Assembly (NCBI GenBank): GCA_024403185.1
Contig: JAKSSG010000001.1
Span: 30,217-94,216, forward strand
From: Clostridia bacterium
GTDB taxonomy: Bacteria; Bacillota; Clostridia; Peptostreptococcales; Anaerovoracaceae
Length of the DNA stretch: 64,000 nt
Direction of reading: 5' to 3'
Of this stretch, positions 36,955-45,503 are shown piece by piece. Each line of letters opens with the position of its first letter. Position 1 is the first letter of the stretch. Made by a program: the position numbers and the translations under genes. A model generated the notes under the pieces. It was not told the DNA's origin, searched no databases, and worked only from the letters and a program-made list of their open reading frames with translations.

Positions 36955-38733
36955 ATGGGAGAAAAAGAGAAAAAGAAAAAAAGAAATACAAACAATAATG
37001 CAAAAGCAGACACGCGCAAGTCAAAATCCGCGCCTAAAAAGCAGCCCAAAAAGACAAAGCAGGCTGTAAAGAAACCGATTCCGGAGGTTAAGGTTATACC
37101 TCTGGGCGGCCTTGGCGAAATAGGAAAGAACATGACCGCGATCGAATATGACAATGAGATTCTTCTCATTGACTGCGGTCTGTCATTCCCGGATGATGAC
37201 ATGTTCGGAATAGACAAGGTCATTCCTGATTTTGATTATCTTGTAAACAGCGACAAGAAAATCAAGGGACTGATCATCACACACGGTCACGAGGATCATA
37301 TCGGTGCAATCCCGTATCTTCTCAAGGAGCTTAATGTTCCGATTTACGGACTCAGATTTCCTCTTGGACTGATTGATAACAAGCTTAAGGAACACGGTCT
37401 TAAAGCCGATTTTCACGTCATTCAGGCAGGCAAGGAGTTCAGAGTGGGCAGGCATTTCACAATTGAACCTGTCAGAATCACACACTCGATTGCGGACTCC
37501 GTATGCTACAGCATAAAGACTCCAGCGGGAAAAATATTCCACACGGGAGACTTCAAGATCGACTATACGCCTGTAGACGGAAATCCGATTGACTTTGCAC
37601 GTCTGGCACAGATAGGATCAGAGGGCGTCATGCTCATGATGGCCGACAGCACCAACGTTGTAAGACCGGGCTATACCCAGTCCGAAATGGTCGTAGGTGA
37701 AACCCTGGACGGAATATTCAGAAGATCAAAGAAGAGAATTATCATCGCAACATTCTCTTCAAACGTTCACAGAATACAGAAGATCATCGACATTGCGCTG
37801 CAGTGCAACCGCAAGGTTGCCATTTCCGGCAGAAGCATGATAAACGTTGTTGAACTTGCAAGGGAACTGGGTTACATAAAGATTCCGGACAGCAAGCTCA
37901 TCGATCTGAACAAGGCCGGCAACATTCCGGACAAGGAACTTGTTGTAATCACTACGGGAAGCCAGGGAGAGCCAATGTCGGCACTTGCAAGAATGGCTTC
38001 AAATGACCACAAGGCTGTTAACATCAGGGAAAACGACATGGTCATCCTGTCGTCAACACCTGTACCGGGAAACGAACTTACAGTTGCCAATGTTGTAAAC
38101 CAGCTGGTTGAGAAGGGCGCTGAAGTAATATATTCGGACATTGCCGAAACTCATGTATCCGGTCACGCCTGCCAGGAGGAACTGAAGCTCATGCATTCAC
38201 TTATCAGGCCGAAGTACTTCATGCCTGTTCACGGTGAAGCAAGGCACCTGCAGACTCATGCGGATCTGGCATGCGAACTGGGAATGCCTAAGGAGAACAT
38301 CTTCATTCTCAATAACGGCGACCAGCTTACACTGTCAGCCAAGGGCGCCGGCAAACAGGAAAATGTTGCTGAAGCAGAAGGCATTTTTGTTGACGGACTT
38401 GGCGTCGGAGACGTTGGAAACATTGTACTCAGAGACAGAAGACTTCTGTCCGAGTCCGGACTGATTATCGTTGTGGCTTCAATCGACAAGGAGGCCGGAA
38501 TGATAGTATCCGGTCCTGACATCATTTCCAGAGGCTTTGTATATGTCAGAGAAAACGAAGATCTTATCGACGCCGCATGCGAGAGAGCCGAATCAATCAT
38601 CATCGAATGTCTGGCAAAGGACATGAGAGACTGGAACGGCATAAAGACAGCGGTAAGAGAAGGTTTGAGAAAATATATTTACGGCAAGACGGAGAGAAGT
38701 CCGATAATCCTGCCGATATTCATGGAGGTATAG
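36955..38733 (+). CDS. rnj: Ribonuclease J
   Basis: 592 residues. A Lys-rich N-terminal extension of about 45 residues precedes the beta-CASP metallo-lactamase core: PLGGLGEIGKNM, THGHEDHIGA, FHTGDFKID, ADSTN, HVSGHA and MPVHGEARHL. It is a 5'-3' exo- and endoribonuclease of Firmicutes mRNA and rRNA processing. The basic extension might bind RNA. A YlbF-family gene, linked to RNase Y in Bacillus, follows directly. Confidence 0.96.
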   Translation: MGEKEKKKKRNTNNNAKADTRKSKSAPKKQPKKTKQAVKKPIPEVKVIPLGGLGEIGKNMTAIEYDNEILLIDCGLSFPDDDMFGIDKVIPDFDYLVNSDKKIKGLIITHGHEDHIGAIPYLLKELNVPIYGLRFPLGLIDNKLKEHGLKADFHVIQAGKEFRVGRHFTIEPVRITHSIADSVCYSIKTPAGKIFHTGDFKIDYTPVDGNPIDFARLAQIGSEGVMLMMADSTNVVRPGYTQSEMVVGETLDGIFRRSKKRIIIATFSSNVHRIQKIIDIALQCNRKVAISGRSMINVVELARELGYIKIPDSKLIDLNKAGNIPDKELVVITTGSQGEPMSALARMASNDHKAVNIRENDMVILSSTPVPGNELTVANVVNQLVEKGAEVIYSDIAETHVSGHACQEELKLMHSLIRPKYFMPVHGEARHLQTHADLACELGMPKENIFILNNGDQLTLSAKGAGKQENVAEAEGIFVDGLGVGDVGNIVLRDRRLLSESGLIIVVASIDKEAGMIVSGPDIISRGFVYVRENEDLIDAACERAESIIIECLAKDMRDWNGIKTAVREGLRKYIYGKTERSPIILPIFMEV

Positions 38734-38734
38734 A

Positions 38735-39097
38735 ATGAACGTATATGATCAGGCACATCAGCTTGCAACAGCAATCAAGGAATCAGAGGAATGCAAGCAG
38801 TTCAACGATGTAAAGGCAAAGGTTGAAGCAAATCCTGAGCTGGATGCTGCAATCAAGGATTTCATGAAAAAGCAGTTTGAATTCCAGGCAAAGCAGATGA
38901 TGGGTCAGGAACTTGACCAGGAGGAATTTATACAGCTGCAGCAGCTCAGCGCTGTTCTCATGCAGGATCCTCTCACCGGACAGTATCTGCAGAACCAGAT
39001 GATTTTCAGCCAGATGATGTCCGATGTTTACAAGATTATCGGTGACGCTGCCGACTTCGGTATCGGACCTATGGGCGATGTTGGAGACATGCAGTAA
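38735..39097 (+). CDS. YlbF/YmcA family protein
   Basis: 120 residues, mostly helical: MNVYDQAHQLATAIKES, then KAKVEANPELDAAIKDF, FEFQAKQMMG and QMIFSQMMSDVYKII. In B. subtilis YlbF, YmcA and YaaT form a complex that guides RNase Y and affects sporulation and biofilms. GGAGGT from the end of rnj serves as ribosome site. Its position after RNase J supports a role in RNA decay. Confidence 0.88.
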   Translation: MNVYDQAHQLATAIKESEECKQFNDVKAKVEANPELDAAIKDFMKKQFEFQAKQMMGQELDQEEFIQLQQLSAVLMQDPLTGQYLQNQMIFSQMMSDVYKIIGDAADFGIGPMGDVGDMQ

Positions 39098-39810
39098 TGG
39101 GTGAGAATCTTAACCGAAACAACATGATAAAAAAGCCCGAGGAAATACTCAGCATTCTCAAGGCGGAAGCCCTGGGTGACAAGTGCTTTGAGCATATCCT
39201 TGGATATATCAGAGCAGGCATGACAGAAAAGCAGGTAGCCGAAGAAATAGAGCGCACGCTGTATTCACTGGGTGCCGAAGGTCTTGCTTTTGAAACAATA
39301 TGCGTTTCGGGAGTAAACACCAATCAGCCTCACGGCGTTCCGTCAGACAAGATAATTGAGGAGGGAGACCTTCTGACCATGGATTTCGGAGCCGTTTACG
39401 AAGGCTTTTGCGGTGACATGACAAGAACTGTGGGAATCGGCAGACTCTCCGAGGAGCAAAAGCAGGTCTACGATATAGTTCTCAAAGCTCAGCTGGCCGG
39501 ACTTGAAGCCTGCAGAGCAGGGGTAAGCTGTGCCGATGCGGACAGTGCCGCAAGAGACATCATAGATGCAGCCGGATATGGTGAATATTTCATCCATACG
39601 ACAGGCCATGGCGTAGGCCGTGAGGTACATGAAGCTCCGCGTCTTGCCAAAAACAGCGACGACGTTCTGCAGACCAACATGGCTGTAACCGTAGAGCCCG
39701 GAATATATATTCCAGAGCGCTTCGGAGTGCGCATTGAGGACTTGGCAATCATTACCGACTTTGGTATAATAAACGCGACTAAATCAGTTAAAGAATTAAT
39801 AATTATATAA
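39097..39810 (+). CDS. M24 metallopeptidase, YqhT-like Xaa-Pro peptidase catalytic domain without the N-terminal creatinase domain
   Basis: 237 residues. The pita-bread catalytic domain is complete: PHGVPSDK, LLTMDFGAVYEGFCGDMTRTV (two metal-binding Asp), TTGHGVGREVHE (His), VTVEPGIYIPE and GVRIEDLAII (Glu residues). The strongest likeness is to YqhT/PepQ rather than to Map. Relatives of about 355 residues carry an extra N-terminal domain that is absent here; the upstream DNA is coding for the YlbF gene, so this is not a misplaced start. Position before efp matches yqhT-efp in Bacillus. Its end contains the efp promoter. Confidence 0.88.
   Translation: MGENLNRNNMIKKPEEILSILKAEALGDKCFEHILGYIRAGMTEKQVAEEIERTLYSLGAEGLAFETICVSGVNTNQPHGVPSDKIIEEGDLLTMDFGAVYEGFCGDMTRTVGIGRLSEEQKQVYDIVLKAQLAGLEACRAGVSCADADSAARDIIDAAGYGEYFIHTTGHGVGREVHEAPRLAKNSDDVLQTNMAVTVEPGIYIPERFGVRIEDLAIITDFGIINATKSVKELIII
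39742..39770 (+). promoter_or_regulatory. Sigma-A promoter of efp inside the upstream peptidase gene
   Basis: TTGGCA (39742-39747), 17-bp spacer, perfect TATAAT (39765-39770). Transcription would begin about 55 bp before the efp start, giving strong separate expression of efp. Confidence 0.8.
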
Positions 39811-39831
39811 AAAAAGAAAGGCAGTATATTT

Positions 39832-40392
39832 ATGATTTATGCAGGTGATTTCAGAAAAGGCATTACATTTGAAATTGATGGCGATCCACATGTTGTAATT
39901 GACTTCCAGCATGTAAAGCCGGGCAAGGGTGCAGCGTTCGTAAGAACAAAGCATAAGAACATCCTGACAGGAGCAATCAAGGAAGAATCATTCAACCCTG
40001 ATTCAAAGTTCCCTAAGGCTCACATCGAAACAAAGACAATGCAGTATCTGTATTCAGATGGTGAACTCTATTACTTCATGGACCCTGAAAGCTATGACCA
40101 GATTCCTCTGTCAGCTGACCAGGTTGAAGAAGCAATGAAGTATCTGAGAGAAAATGATGAAGCTACAATCAAGTTCTACAAGGGAAATGCATTCCTGGTA
40201 GAAGCTCCTAACTTCGTTGACCTGACTGTTATCGAAACAGAACCGGGAGTTAAGGGCGATACAGCTACTAACGTTACAAAGGATGCCACAGTTGAAACTG
40301 GTGCAGTTATCCGTGTTCCTATCTTCATTGAAGAAGGCGAAAAAATCCAGATCGATACTAGAACTGGTGAGTATCTTGGAAGATCCAAATAA
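39832..40392 (+). CDS. efp: Elongation factor P
   Basis: 186 residues, usual length. The KOW-like domain starts [16 protein letters not shown], with the [11 protein letters not shown] loop whose Lys (in GKGAA) is the residue that is modified in some species. C-terminal OB domains end [13 protein letters not shown]. It relieves ribosome stalling at polyproline. It has a promoter of its own and a strong terminator directly after it. Confidence 0.97.
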   Translation: MIYAGDFRKGITFEIDGDPHVVIDFQHVKPGKGAAFVRTKHKNILTGAIKEESFNPDSKFPKAHIETKTMQYLYSDGELYYFMDPESYDQIPLSADQVEEAMKYLRENDEATIKFYKGNAFLVEAPNFVDLTVIETEPGVKGDTATNVTKDATVETGAVIRVPIFIEEGEKIQIDTRTGEYLGRSK

Positions 40393-40404
40393 TGAATTTG
40401 CATG

Positions 40405-40430
40405 AAAGGGACGCCAGGCGTCCCTTTTTT
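40405..40430 (+). terminator. Intrinsic terminator after efp
   Basis: AAAGGGACGC (40405-40414), loop CAG, GCGTCCCTTT (40418-40427) and six T in total. The mltG ribosome site GGAGGAAAA begins right behind it, so read-through must supply mltG, or a promoter lies within the hairpin region. Confidence 0.93.
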
Positions 40431-40441
40431 CGGAGGAAAAA

Positions 40442-41497
40442 ATGAAGAAAATACTTGTAGTTCTTATCATACTCGTTGCCGCAATGACCGGTGGGATAGT
40501 TTATTATCTCAACGGTATAGGTGCTGTGGATTCTCATGACATGGTTGATGTTACGGTTGAGATACCTAACGGAAGCGGTGCATCATCCATCGTTGCCATT
40601 CTGGACGATAACGGTCTCATCAAAAACAGGACATGTGCCAAGATAAATGCCAGAATCGGCGGATACAACAGTCTTCAGGCAAACAACTACATTTTCAACA
40701 AGGCGATGACTGTGCCTGAAATGATGAAGGCAATCAATACGGGTGATTTCAATTACATATCAAAAACATCGTTCCAGCTTAGCGAGGGATACAGGCTCAC
40801 TCAGTGCGCACAGGCGCTTTCAGAGGTTTCACCGTTCTCAGCCAAGGAAATTATGAACAAATGGGATGACAAATCCTACGTCAGTGAGCTTATAGCCAAG
40901 TACTGGTTCCTTACAGACGATGTTCTGAAGGATGATGTAATGCATCCGCTTGAAGGATATCTCTTCCCGGATACATATTTCATTACGGATTCCGATCCGT
41001 CCCTTGAAAGCCTGACGGAAATGGCTCTGGACAGAATGGATGAAGCTCTTTCCGAGAGAAGATCAGAGATCGAATCATCCGATTTCTCTGTACATGAATT
41101 CCTGACACTTGCATCTATCGTAACCAAGGAAGGTTGCGCAACAGAAAAGGATGCCACACACATTTCAGGTGTCTTCGTAAACAGACTCAAGAAGGACATG
41201 TCCCTCGGAAGTGACGTTACTGTATGCTACATCTTCGATGAGGACAGGGTAGACCTGAAGGTTTCACAGCTCGATTCCGATTCACCGTATAATGCCAGAA
41301 AGGTACAGGGACTGATTCCGGGACCTATCTGCACGGTTCCAACCATTGCAATGGACGGTCTTCTGAATTACGACAAGACGGACGACCTGTTCTTCTATGC
41401 AGGACCTGACGGAACGATATATTATGCAAAGACAAACGAAGAGCATGATAAAAACGTCGCTGCTCATCCATGGTCTGAAGAGGATCTGGAGCAGTAA
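40442..41497 (+). CDS. mltG: Endolytic murein transglycosylase MltG
   Basis: 351 residues. One N-terminal membrane helix (about 4-24), a LysM-like portion and the YceG catalytic domain. The ASIVTKEG segment holds the catalytic Glu, and FVNRLKKDMSLGSDVTV and GPICTVPTIAMDG are conserved. MltG cuts new glycan strands and sets their length outside the membrane. The order mltG, O-methyltransferase, U32 peptidase is as in Bacillus yrrL-M-N-O. Confidence 0.94.
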   Translation: MKKILVVLIILVAAMTGGIVYYLNGIGAVDSHDMVDVTVEIPNGSGASSIVAILDDNGLIKNRTCAKINARIGGYNSLQANNYIFNKAMTVPEMMKAINTGDFNYISKTSFQLSEGYRLTQCAQALSEVSPFSAKEIMNKWDDKSYVSELIAKYWFLTDDVLKDDVMHPLEGYLFPDTYFITDSDPSLESLTEMALDRMDEALSERRSEIESSDFSVHEFLTLASIVTKEGCATEKDATHISGVFVNRLKKDMSLGSDVTVCYIFDEDRVDLKVSQLDSDSPYNARKVQGLIPGPICTVPTIAMDGLLNYDKTDDLFFYAGPDGTIYYAKTNEEHDKNVAAHPWSEEDLEQ

Positions 41498-41508
41498 ATA
41501 CTGTTAAT

Positions 41509-42180
41509 ATGAACATTACAAATAATATTGTTGCTGCGTACATCGACAGTCTGTACAAAAGCAGCAATGCGGACCTTCAAAACTTAAGAGAGATGTCTGT
41601 GCAGAATCACGTTCCAATAATACAGAAGGATGCGGAGAATCTGCTTAAAGTCATCATGAAACTGAAAAAGCCTGCAAGAGTTCTGGAAATAGGAACTGCT
41701 GTGGGCTATTCGTCGTGTGTATTTACTGAATGCTGCGGCTGTCAGGTCACTACCATTGAACTGGATGATGCCACTGCCGATATTGCAGAGTCAAACATCA
41801 GGAACATGGGCTTCAGCGACAGGATAAACGTGCTGCGCGGTGATGGCCGTGAAGTTCTGAAAGAGCTTCAGAAAGGCGATTTCAGCAGCGAGTCGGACAA
41901 ATATGACATCTTGTTTGTAGATGCCGCAAAAAGCCATTACAGAGAGTTCTGGGACCTGTCAATGCCTATGCTGAAGGAGGATTGCATCATCATATGCGAC
42001 AATGTTCTCCAGAAGGGCATGACTGCTTCAGATGAGTTTGACACCCGCGGCAGGTATAAGACTTCAATCAGACACATGCGTAATTTTATCGATTACATCA
42101 CTTCACTTGACAATTTTGATACTGTCGTTTCACCTACAGGCGACGGTTTATCCATAAGCATAAGGAAACATAATGAATAA
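41509..42180 (+). CDS. SAM-dependent O-methyltransferase (YrrM/TrmR-like)
   Basis: 223 residues with the SAM-binding VLEIGTAVGYSS, the acidic TIELDD end of strand 2, and LFVDAAKSHYREFWD. Family members near mltG in Bacillus methylate 5-hydroxyuridine in the tRNA wobble position (TrmR). The U32-family protein beside it fits that pathway, as U32 proteins make the hydroxy group. Overlaps the next gene by 8 bp. Confidence 0.85.
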   Translation: MNITNNIVAAYIDSLYKSSNADLQNLREMSVQNHVPIIQKDAENLLKVIMKLKKPARVLEIGTAVGYSSCVFTECCGCQVTTIELDDATADIAESNIRNMGFSDRINVLRGDGREVLKELQKGDFSSESDKYDILFVDAAKSHYREFWDLSMPMLKEDCIIICDNVLQKGMTASDEFDTRGRYKTSIRHMRNFIDYITSLDNFDTVVSPTGDGLSISIRKHNE

Positions 42181-43396
42181 AGTAGAACTGCTGGCCCCGG
42201 CCGGCGATCTTGAAAAACTTAAAATAGCAGTGGAATACGGTGCAGATGCCGTTTACTTCGGAGGGGAGATGTTCTCTCTCAGATCCGGCGCAGGCAACAT
42301 GTCCATTGATGAAATCAGAGAAGGGGTTGCCTTTGCACATGAGAGAGGCGTGCGCTGCCACATGGCCGTTAACGTATATGCTCATAATGAGGACATTGAA
42401 CCGCTTCGCAACTACATTGAAAAGATTAAGGACATTCCGGTAGATGCCTTCATCGTATCCGATCCGGCTGTGATTTCGATTATCAGAGAGATTATTCCGG
42501 ATGCGGAATTCCACCTGTCAACCCAGGCCAACATGACAAACTATGTTACGGCCAATTTCTGGCATGACATGGGCATTAAGCGACTGGTCATGGCAAGAGA
42601 GCTTACTCTTGATGAAATCAGGGAAATAAGGGCAAAGACCCCTGAGGATCTGGAACTTGAAGGCTTCGTGCACGGTGCCATGTGCATTTCCTATTCGGGA
42701 AGATGCCTGCTCAGCAATTTCATGACCGACCGGGACGCCAACAGGGGAGCCTGCGCACATCCGTGCAGATACAAGTACCGTCTTGAGGAGGAAAAACGTC
42801 CGGGAGAATACTGGCCTGTTGATGAGGATGACAGGGGGACCTACATTTTCAACAGCAAGGACCTGTGTCTTCTGGAGCACATTCCTGAGCTGATAGATGC
42901 GGGAATAATGTCCTTCAAAATTGAGGGCAGAATGAAGAGCATTTTCTACATTGCCCACGTTGTCGGTGCTTACCGCAGGGCAATAGATGCATATTATGCG
43001 GATCCTGAAAACTATGAATTCAATTCTGAGTGGTTTGATGAAATGTGCAAGGCAAGCCACCGCGAATTCACTACAGGCTTCTACTTCAGAAAGCCTACAA
43101 ACGAGGATCAGAACTATCTGACCAGTGCGTACACGAGAGATTACAGCTTTGTAGGTCTGGTTAAAAGCTATGACCCGGAAACCGGATATGCCGTTGTTGA
43201 ACAGCGAAACAAGATGGATATCGGGGACGAAATCGAGGTATTCGGACCGGGTACGGATTATTTCAGACAGAAGCTGGAAGTAATGCTTGATGAGGAGGGT
43301 GAGCCTGTACAGTCGGCGCCACATCCTCAGCAGATTCTTAAGATAAAAGTGGAAAAGCCCGTTGAGGCTGACTTCATGTTGCGAAAGGAGAAATGA
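42173..43396 (+). CDS. U32 family peptidase-like protein (probable RNA hydroxylation protein, TrhP-like)
   Basis: 407 residues. The U32 signature SYSGRCLLSNFMTDRDANRG, with nearby CAHPCRYKY cysteines, is intact, and VELLAPAGDLEKLK opens the protein. Once called collagenases, several members are needed for hydroxylation of uridine in tRNA (TrhP) or of cytidine in 23S rRNA (RlhA). Its position by a TrmR-like methyltransferase favours the tRNA role. Bacillus has two genes here; only one is present. Confidence 0.88.
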   Translation: MNKVELLAPAGDLEKLKIAVEYGADAVYFGGEMFSLRSGAGNMSIDEIREGVAFAHERGVRCHMAVNVYAHNEDIEPLRNYIEKIKDIPVDAFIVSDPAVISIIREIIPDAEFHLSTQANMTNYVTANFWHDMGIKRLVMARELTLDEIREIRAKTPEDLELEGFVHGAMCISYSGRCLLSNFMTDRDANRGACAHPCRYKYRLEEEKRPGEYWPVDEDDRGTYIFNSKDLCLLEHIPELIDAGIMSFKIEGRMKSIFYIAHVVGAYRRAIDAYYADPENYEFNSEWFDEMCKASHREFTTGFYFRKPTNEDQNYLTSAYTRDYSFVGLVKSYDPETGYAVVEQRNKMDIGDEIEVFGPGTDYFRQKLEVMLDEEGEPVQSAPHPQQILKIKVEKPVEADFMLRKEK

Positions 43397-44742
43397 AGAA
43401 CATGACAGTTGACCCTTTACCCTTATGGGGAACGTTAATTTTATTACTGATAATTGCAATAAACGCATATTTCAGTGCGGCGAGAAAGGCAATTTCCGAA
43501 TCAAACAAGGTTGCAATAAGAGAGCTTGCTGAAGACGGAGATTCAAGAGCGAAGGCAGCCCTGGACATTTTTGAAAGAGCGCCTGAATTCAAGCTGGCAA
43601 TAAGATCCCTGAACATTCTGCTCTACATGCTGTTCTGCATAGGATCCATGCTGGCATATCTTATTCCGCTTTCGTGCGTCTTTGGAGAACTCTTTGAATC
43701 ATTTGATGTTGTCTACACAATATCTTTCATCATAGCTTTCTTCATTCCGGCTGCATTCCTCATGGCACTTGGGGAAATGCTTCCGAGAAGAATAGCGCTT
43801 CAGCACGCGGAAGGGATTGTCATGAGCACCTCCGGCCCTGTAAAGGCCGTGAGAGTTATCATGAAGCCAATGACCGTCTGCACCTCTGCTCTTGCCTTTG
43901 TATTCCTTAAGCTGTTCAGACAGAGAACCGATGTTAACGATAACGAGTATTCCGAAGAGGACATCGTAGAAATGCTTGAAGCAGGTCAGGAAAGCGGTGA
44001 ACTTAAGGAAGAGGGTAAGAAGATGATTACCGGAGTATTTGCCTTTGATGACATTCTGGCATATGAAATCATGACTCCGAGAACAGACGTCTTCGCAATA
44101 GACATAAATGATCCGGCCGAAGAGTACATTGACGAGCTCATGGAACTCAGATATTCCAGAATTCCGGTCTATGAGGATGACAGCGATAACATCATAGGTA
44201 TCCTTTACATCAAGGATTACCTGATCAAGGCAAGAAGCGACGGCTTTGACAATGTGGATATCAGATCCATCCTTAGAACGCCATATTTCGTGCCTGAAAC
44301 AAAGAATATCGACTCACTGTTCTTCGAACTGCAGAAGACCAAGCAGCACATCGCAATTCTCATAGACGAATACGGCGGCTTCTGTGGAATCGTTACCATG
44401 GAGGACATTATCGAAGAGGTAATGGGCGACATTGACGACGAATATGACGAAGAGGAAGAGGAAGTAAAGAACATAGGCGAGGGCCTGTATATCATAGACG
44501 GCGGAATGAACCTTGATGACCTTAACGAGGAACTTGGAATCAATCTCAAATCGGAGGATTCCGAAACAATCGGAGGCTTCATTCTGGACATGTTCGGTGA
44601 GATACCGGATGAAGACGACATAGGCAAGGAAGTTTTCTTTGAAAACTATGTATTCACCATAAAATCCGTTAAGGACAGACGTATTGAGGAACTTACACTT
44701 AAGATAAACGAGAAGGAAGAGCAGGTAAGCGAAGATGACTGA
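43393..44742 (+). CDS. CNNM/HlyC-CorC family membrane protein (DUF21, CBS pair, CorC domain)
   Basis: 449 residues. DUF21 membrane domain with four helices (residues 1-180), two CBS domains (MTPRTDVFAIDI and ILRTPYFVPETKNI) and a C-terminal CorC_HlyC domain. The family transports Mg2+ or helps resist divalent cations. AAAGGAG supports the first ATG, which overlaps the previous stop. The usual FSASE motif of the first helix reads FSAARKA here. A Glu/Asp-rich linker lies between CBS and CorC. Confidence 0.9.
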   Translation: MKNMTVDPLPLWGTLILLLIIAINAYFSAARKAISESNKVAIRELAEDGDSRAKAALDIFERAPEFKLAIRSLNILLYMLFCIGSMLAYLIPLSCVFGELFESFDVVYTISFIIAFFIPAAFLMALGEMLPRRIALQHAEGIVMSTSGPVKAVRVIMKPMTVCTSALAFVFLKLFRQRTDVNDNEYSEEDIVEMLEAGQESGELKEEGKKMITGVFAFDDILAYEIMTPRTDVFAIDINDPAEEYIDELMELRYSRIPVYEDDSDNIIGILYIKDYLIKARSDGFDNVDIRSILRTPYFVPETKNIDSLFFELQKTKQHIAILIDEYGGFCGIVTMEDIIEEVMGDIDDEYDEEEEEVKNIGEGLYIIDGGMNLDDLNEELGINLKSEDSETIGGFILDMFGEIPDEDDIGKEVFFENYVFTIKSVKDRRIEELTLKINEKEEQVSEDD

Positions 44743-45085
44743 TGAAAAGGAAATAATAGAAGTTTCTGATGAAGTCATAGCCGTTCTGGCTGTCAACGCA
44801 ACCCTCAAGACCGAGGGCGTTGCATGCATGGCCGGCGGCATTTACAATGCCCTGTCCAAAAACATTCTAGGCAAGGAGCTTGTGGGGAAGGGCATCAAGG
44901 TTGACCAGTACGATGGTAAAGTCGAAATCGATGTAAACATAAACGTTAAATACGGTTACAAGATTCCATCAGTCGCCTGGGACATTCAGGAAAATGTAAA
45001 AAAAGAAATTAATTCCATGACGGGACTGAAAGTTTCAGCCGTAAATATTCATGTACAGGGAGTGGAAAGCGATGACGAGAAATGA
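44735..45085 (+). CDS. Asp23/Gls24 family envelope stress protein
   Basis: 116 residues: ISDEVIAVLAVNATLKTEGV and the C-terminal VKKEINSMTGLKVSAVNIHVQGV pattern. In Staphylococcus Asp23 is a membrane-associated protein linked to cell wall stress. It is a fixed neighbour of nusB in Clostridia, and overlaps nusB by 14 bp. Confidence 0.92.
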   Translation: MTDEKEIIEVSDEVIAVLAVNATLKTEGVACMAGGIYNALSKNILGKELVGKGIKVDQYDGKVEIDVNINVKYGYKIPSVAWDIQENVKKEINSMTGLKVSAVNIHVQGVESDDEK

Positions 45086-45500
45086 AGCACGTGAAATAAT
45101 GATGCAGATTCTTTTCGAACTGGATGCATCAAAAGCAATAGAAAATGACAAAACAGCAGATAAGGCCGATGCCAAAGCAAAGGCAGCCGCGCTTACGTCG
45201 GAGAGACTCCCGGGAGCTCACGCTGACAGAGGTCTGGCTCTCATCAACTCCATCCTGGACAATCTGGGTGAAGTTGATGCTGAAATCAACAGCTGCAGCA
45301 CCAAGTGGAAGACCAGCAGAATGCCTAAGGTGGATCTGGCCATCATGAGGCTCGCCTATGGAGAAATCAGATACTGTGACGATATTCCTGCAGCAGTAAG
45401 CGTTAACGAGGCCGTAAACCTGGCCAAGAAATTCAGCACCGATAATTCGGGAAGATTTGTTCACGGAGTTCTTGGCGCTTTAACAAAAAAGCAGGTATAA
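45072..45500 (+). CDS. nusB: Transcription antitermination factor NusB
   Basis: 142 residues from ATG at 45072; an extra 7 residues of open frame upstream are within asp23. TRNEAREIMMQILFELD, LPKVDLAIMRLAYGEI-like (MPKVDLAIMRLAYGEI), AVSVNEAVNLAKKF and FVHGVLGAL are diagnostic. It joins NusE to bind boxA in rRNA transcription. An Ala/Lys-rich loop of about 25 residues near residue 25 is longer than usual. Confidence 0.95.
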   Translation: MTRNEAREIMMQILFELDASKAIENDKTADKADAKAKAAALTSERLPGAHADRGLALINSILDNLGEVDAEINSCSTKWKTSRMPKVDLAIMRLAYGEIRYCDDIPAAVSVNEAVNLAKKFSTDNSGRFVHGVLGALTKKQV

Positions 45501-45503
45501 AGC

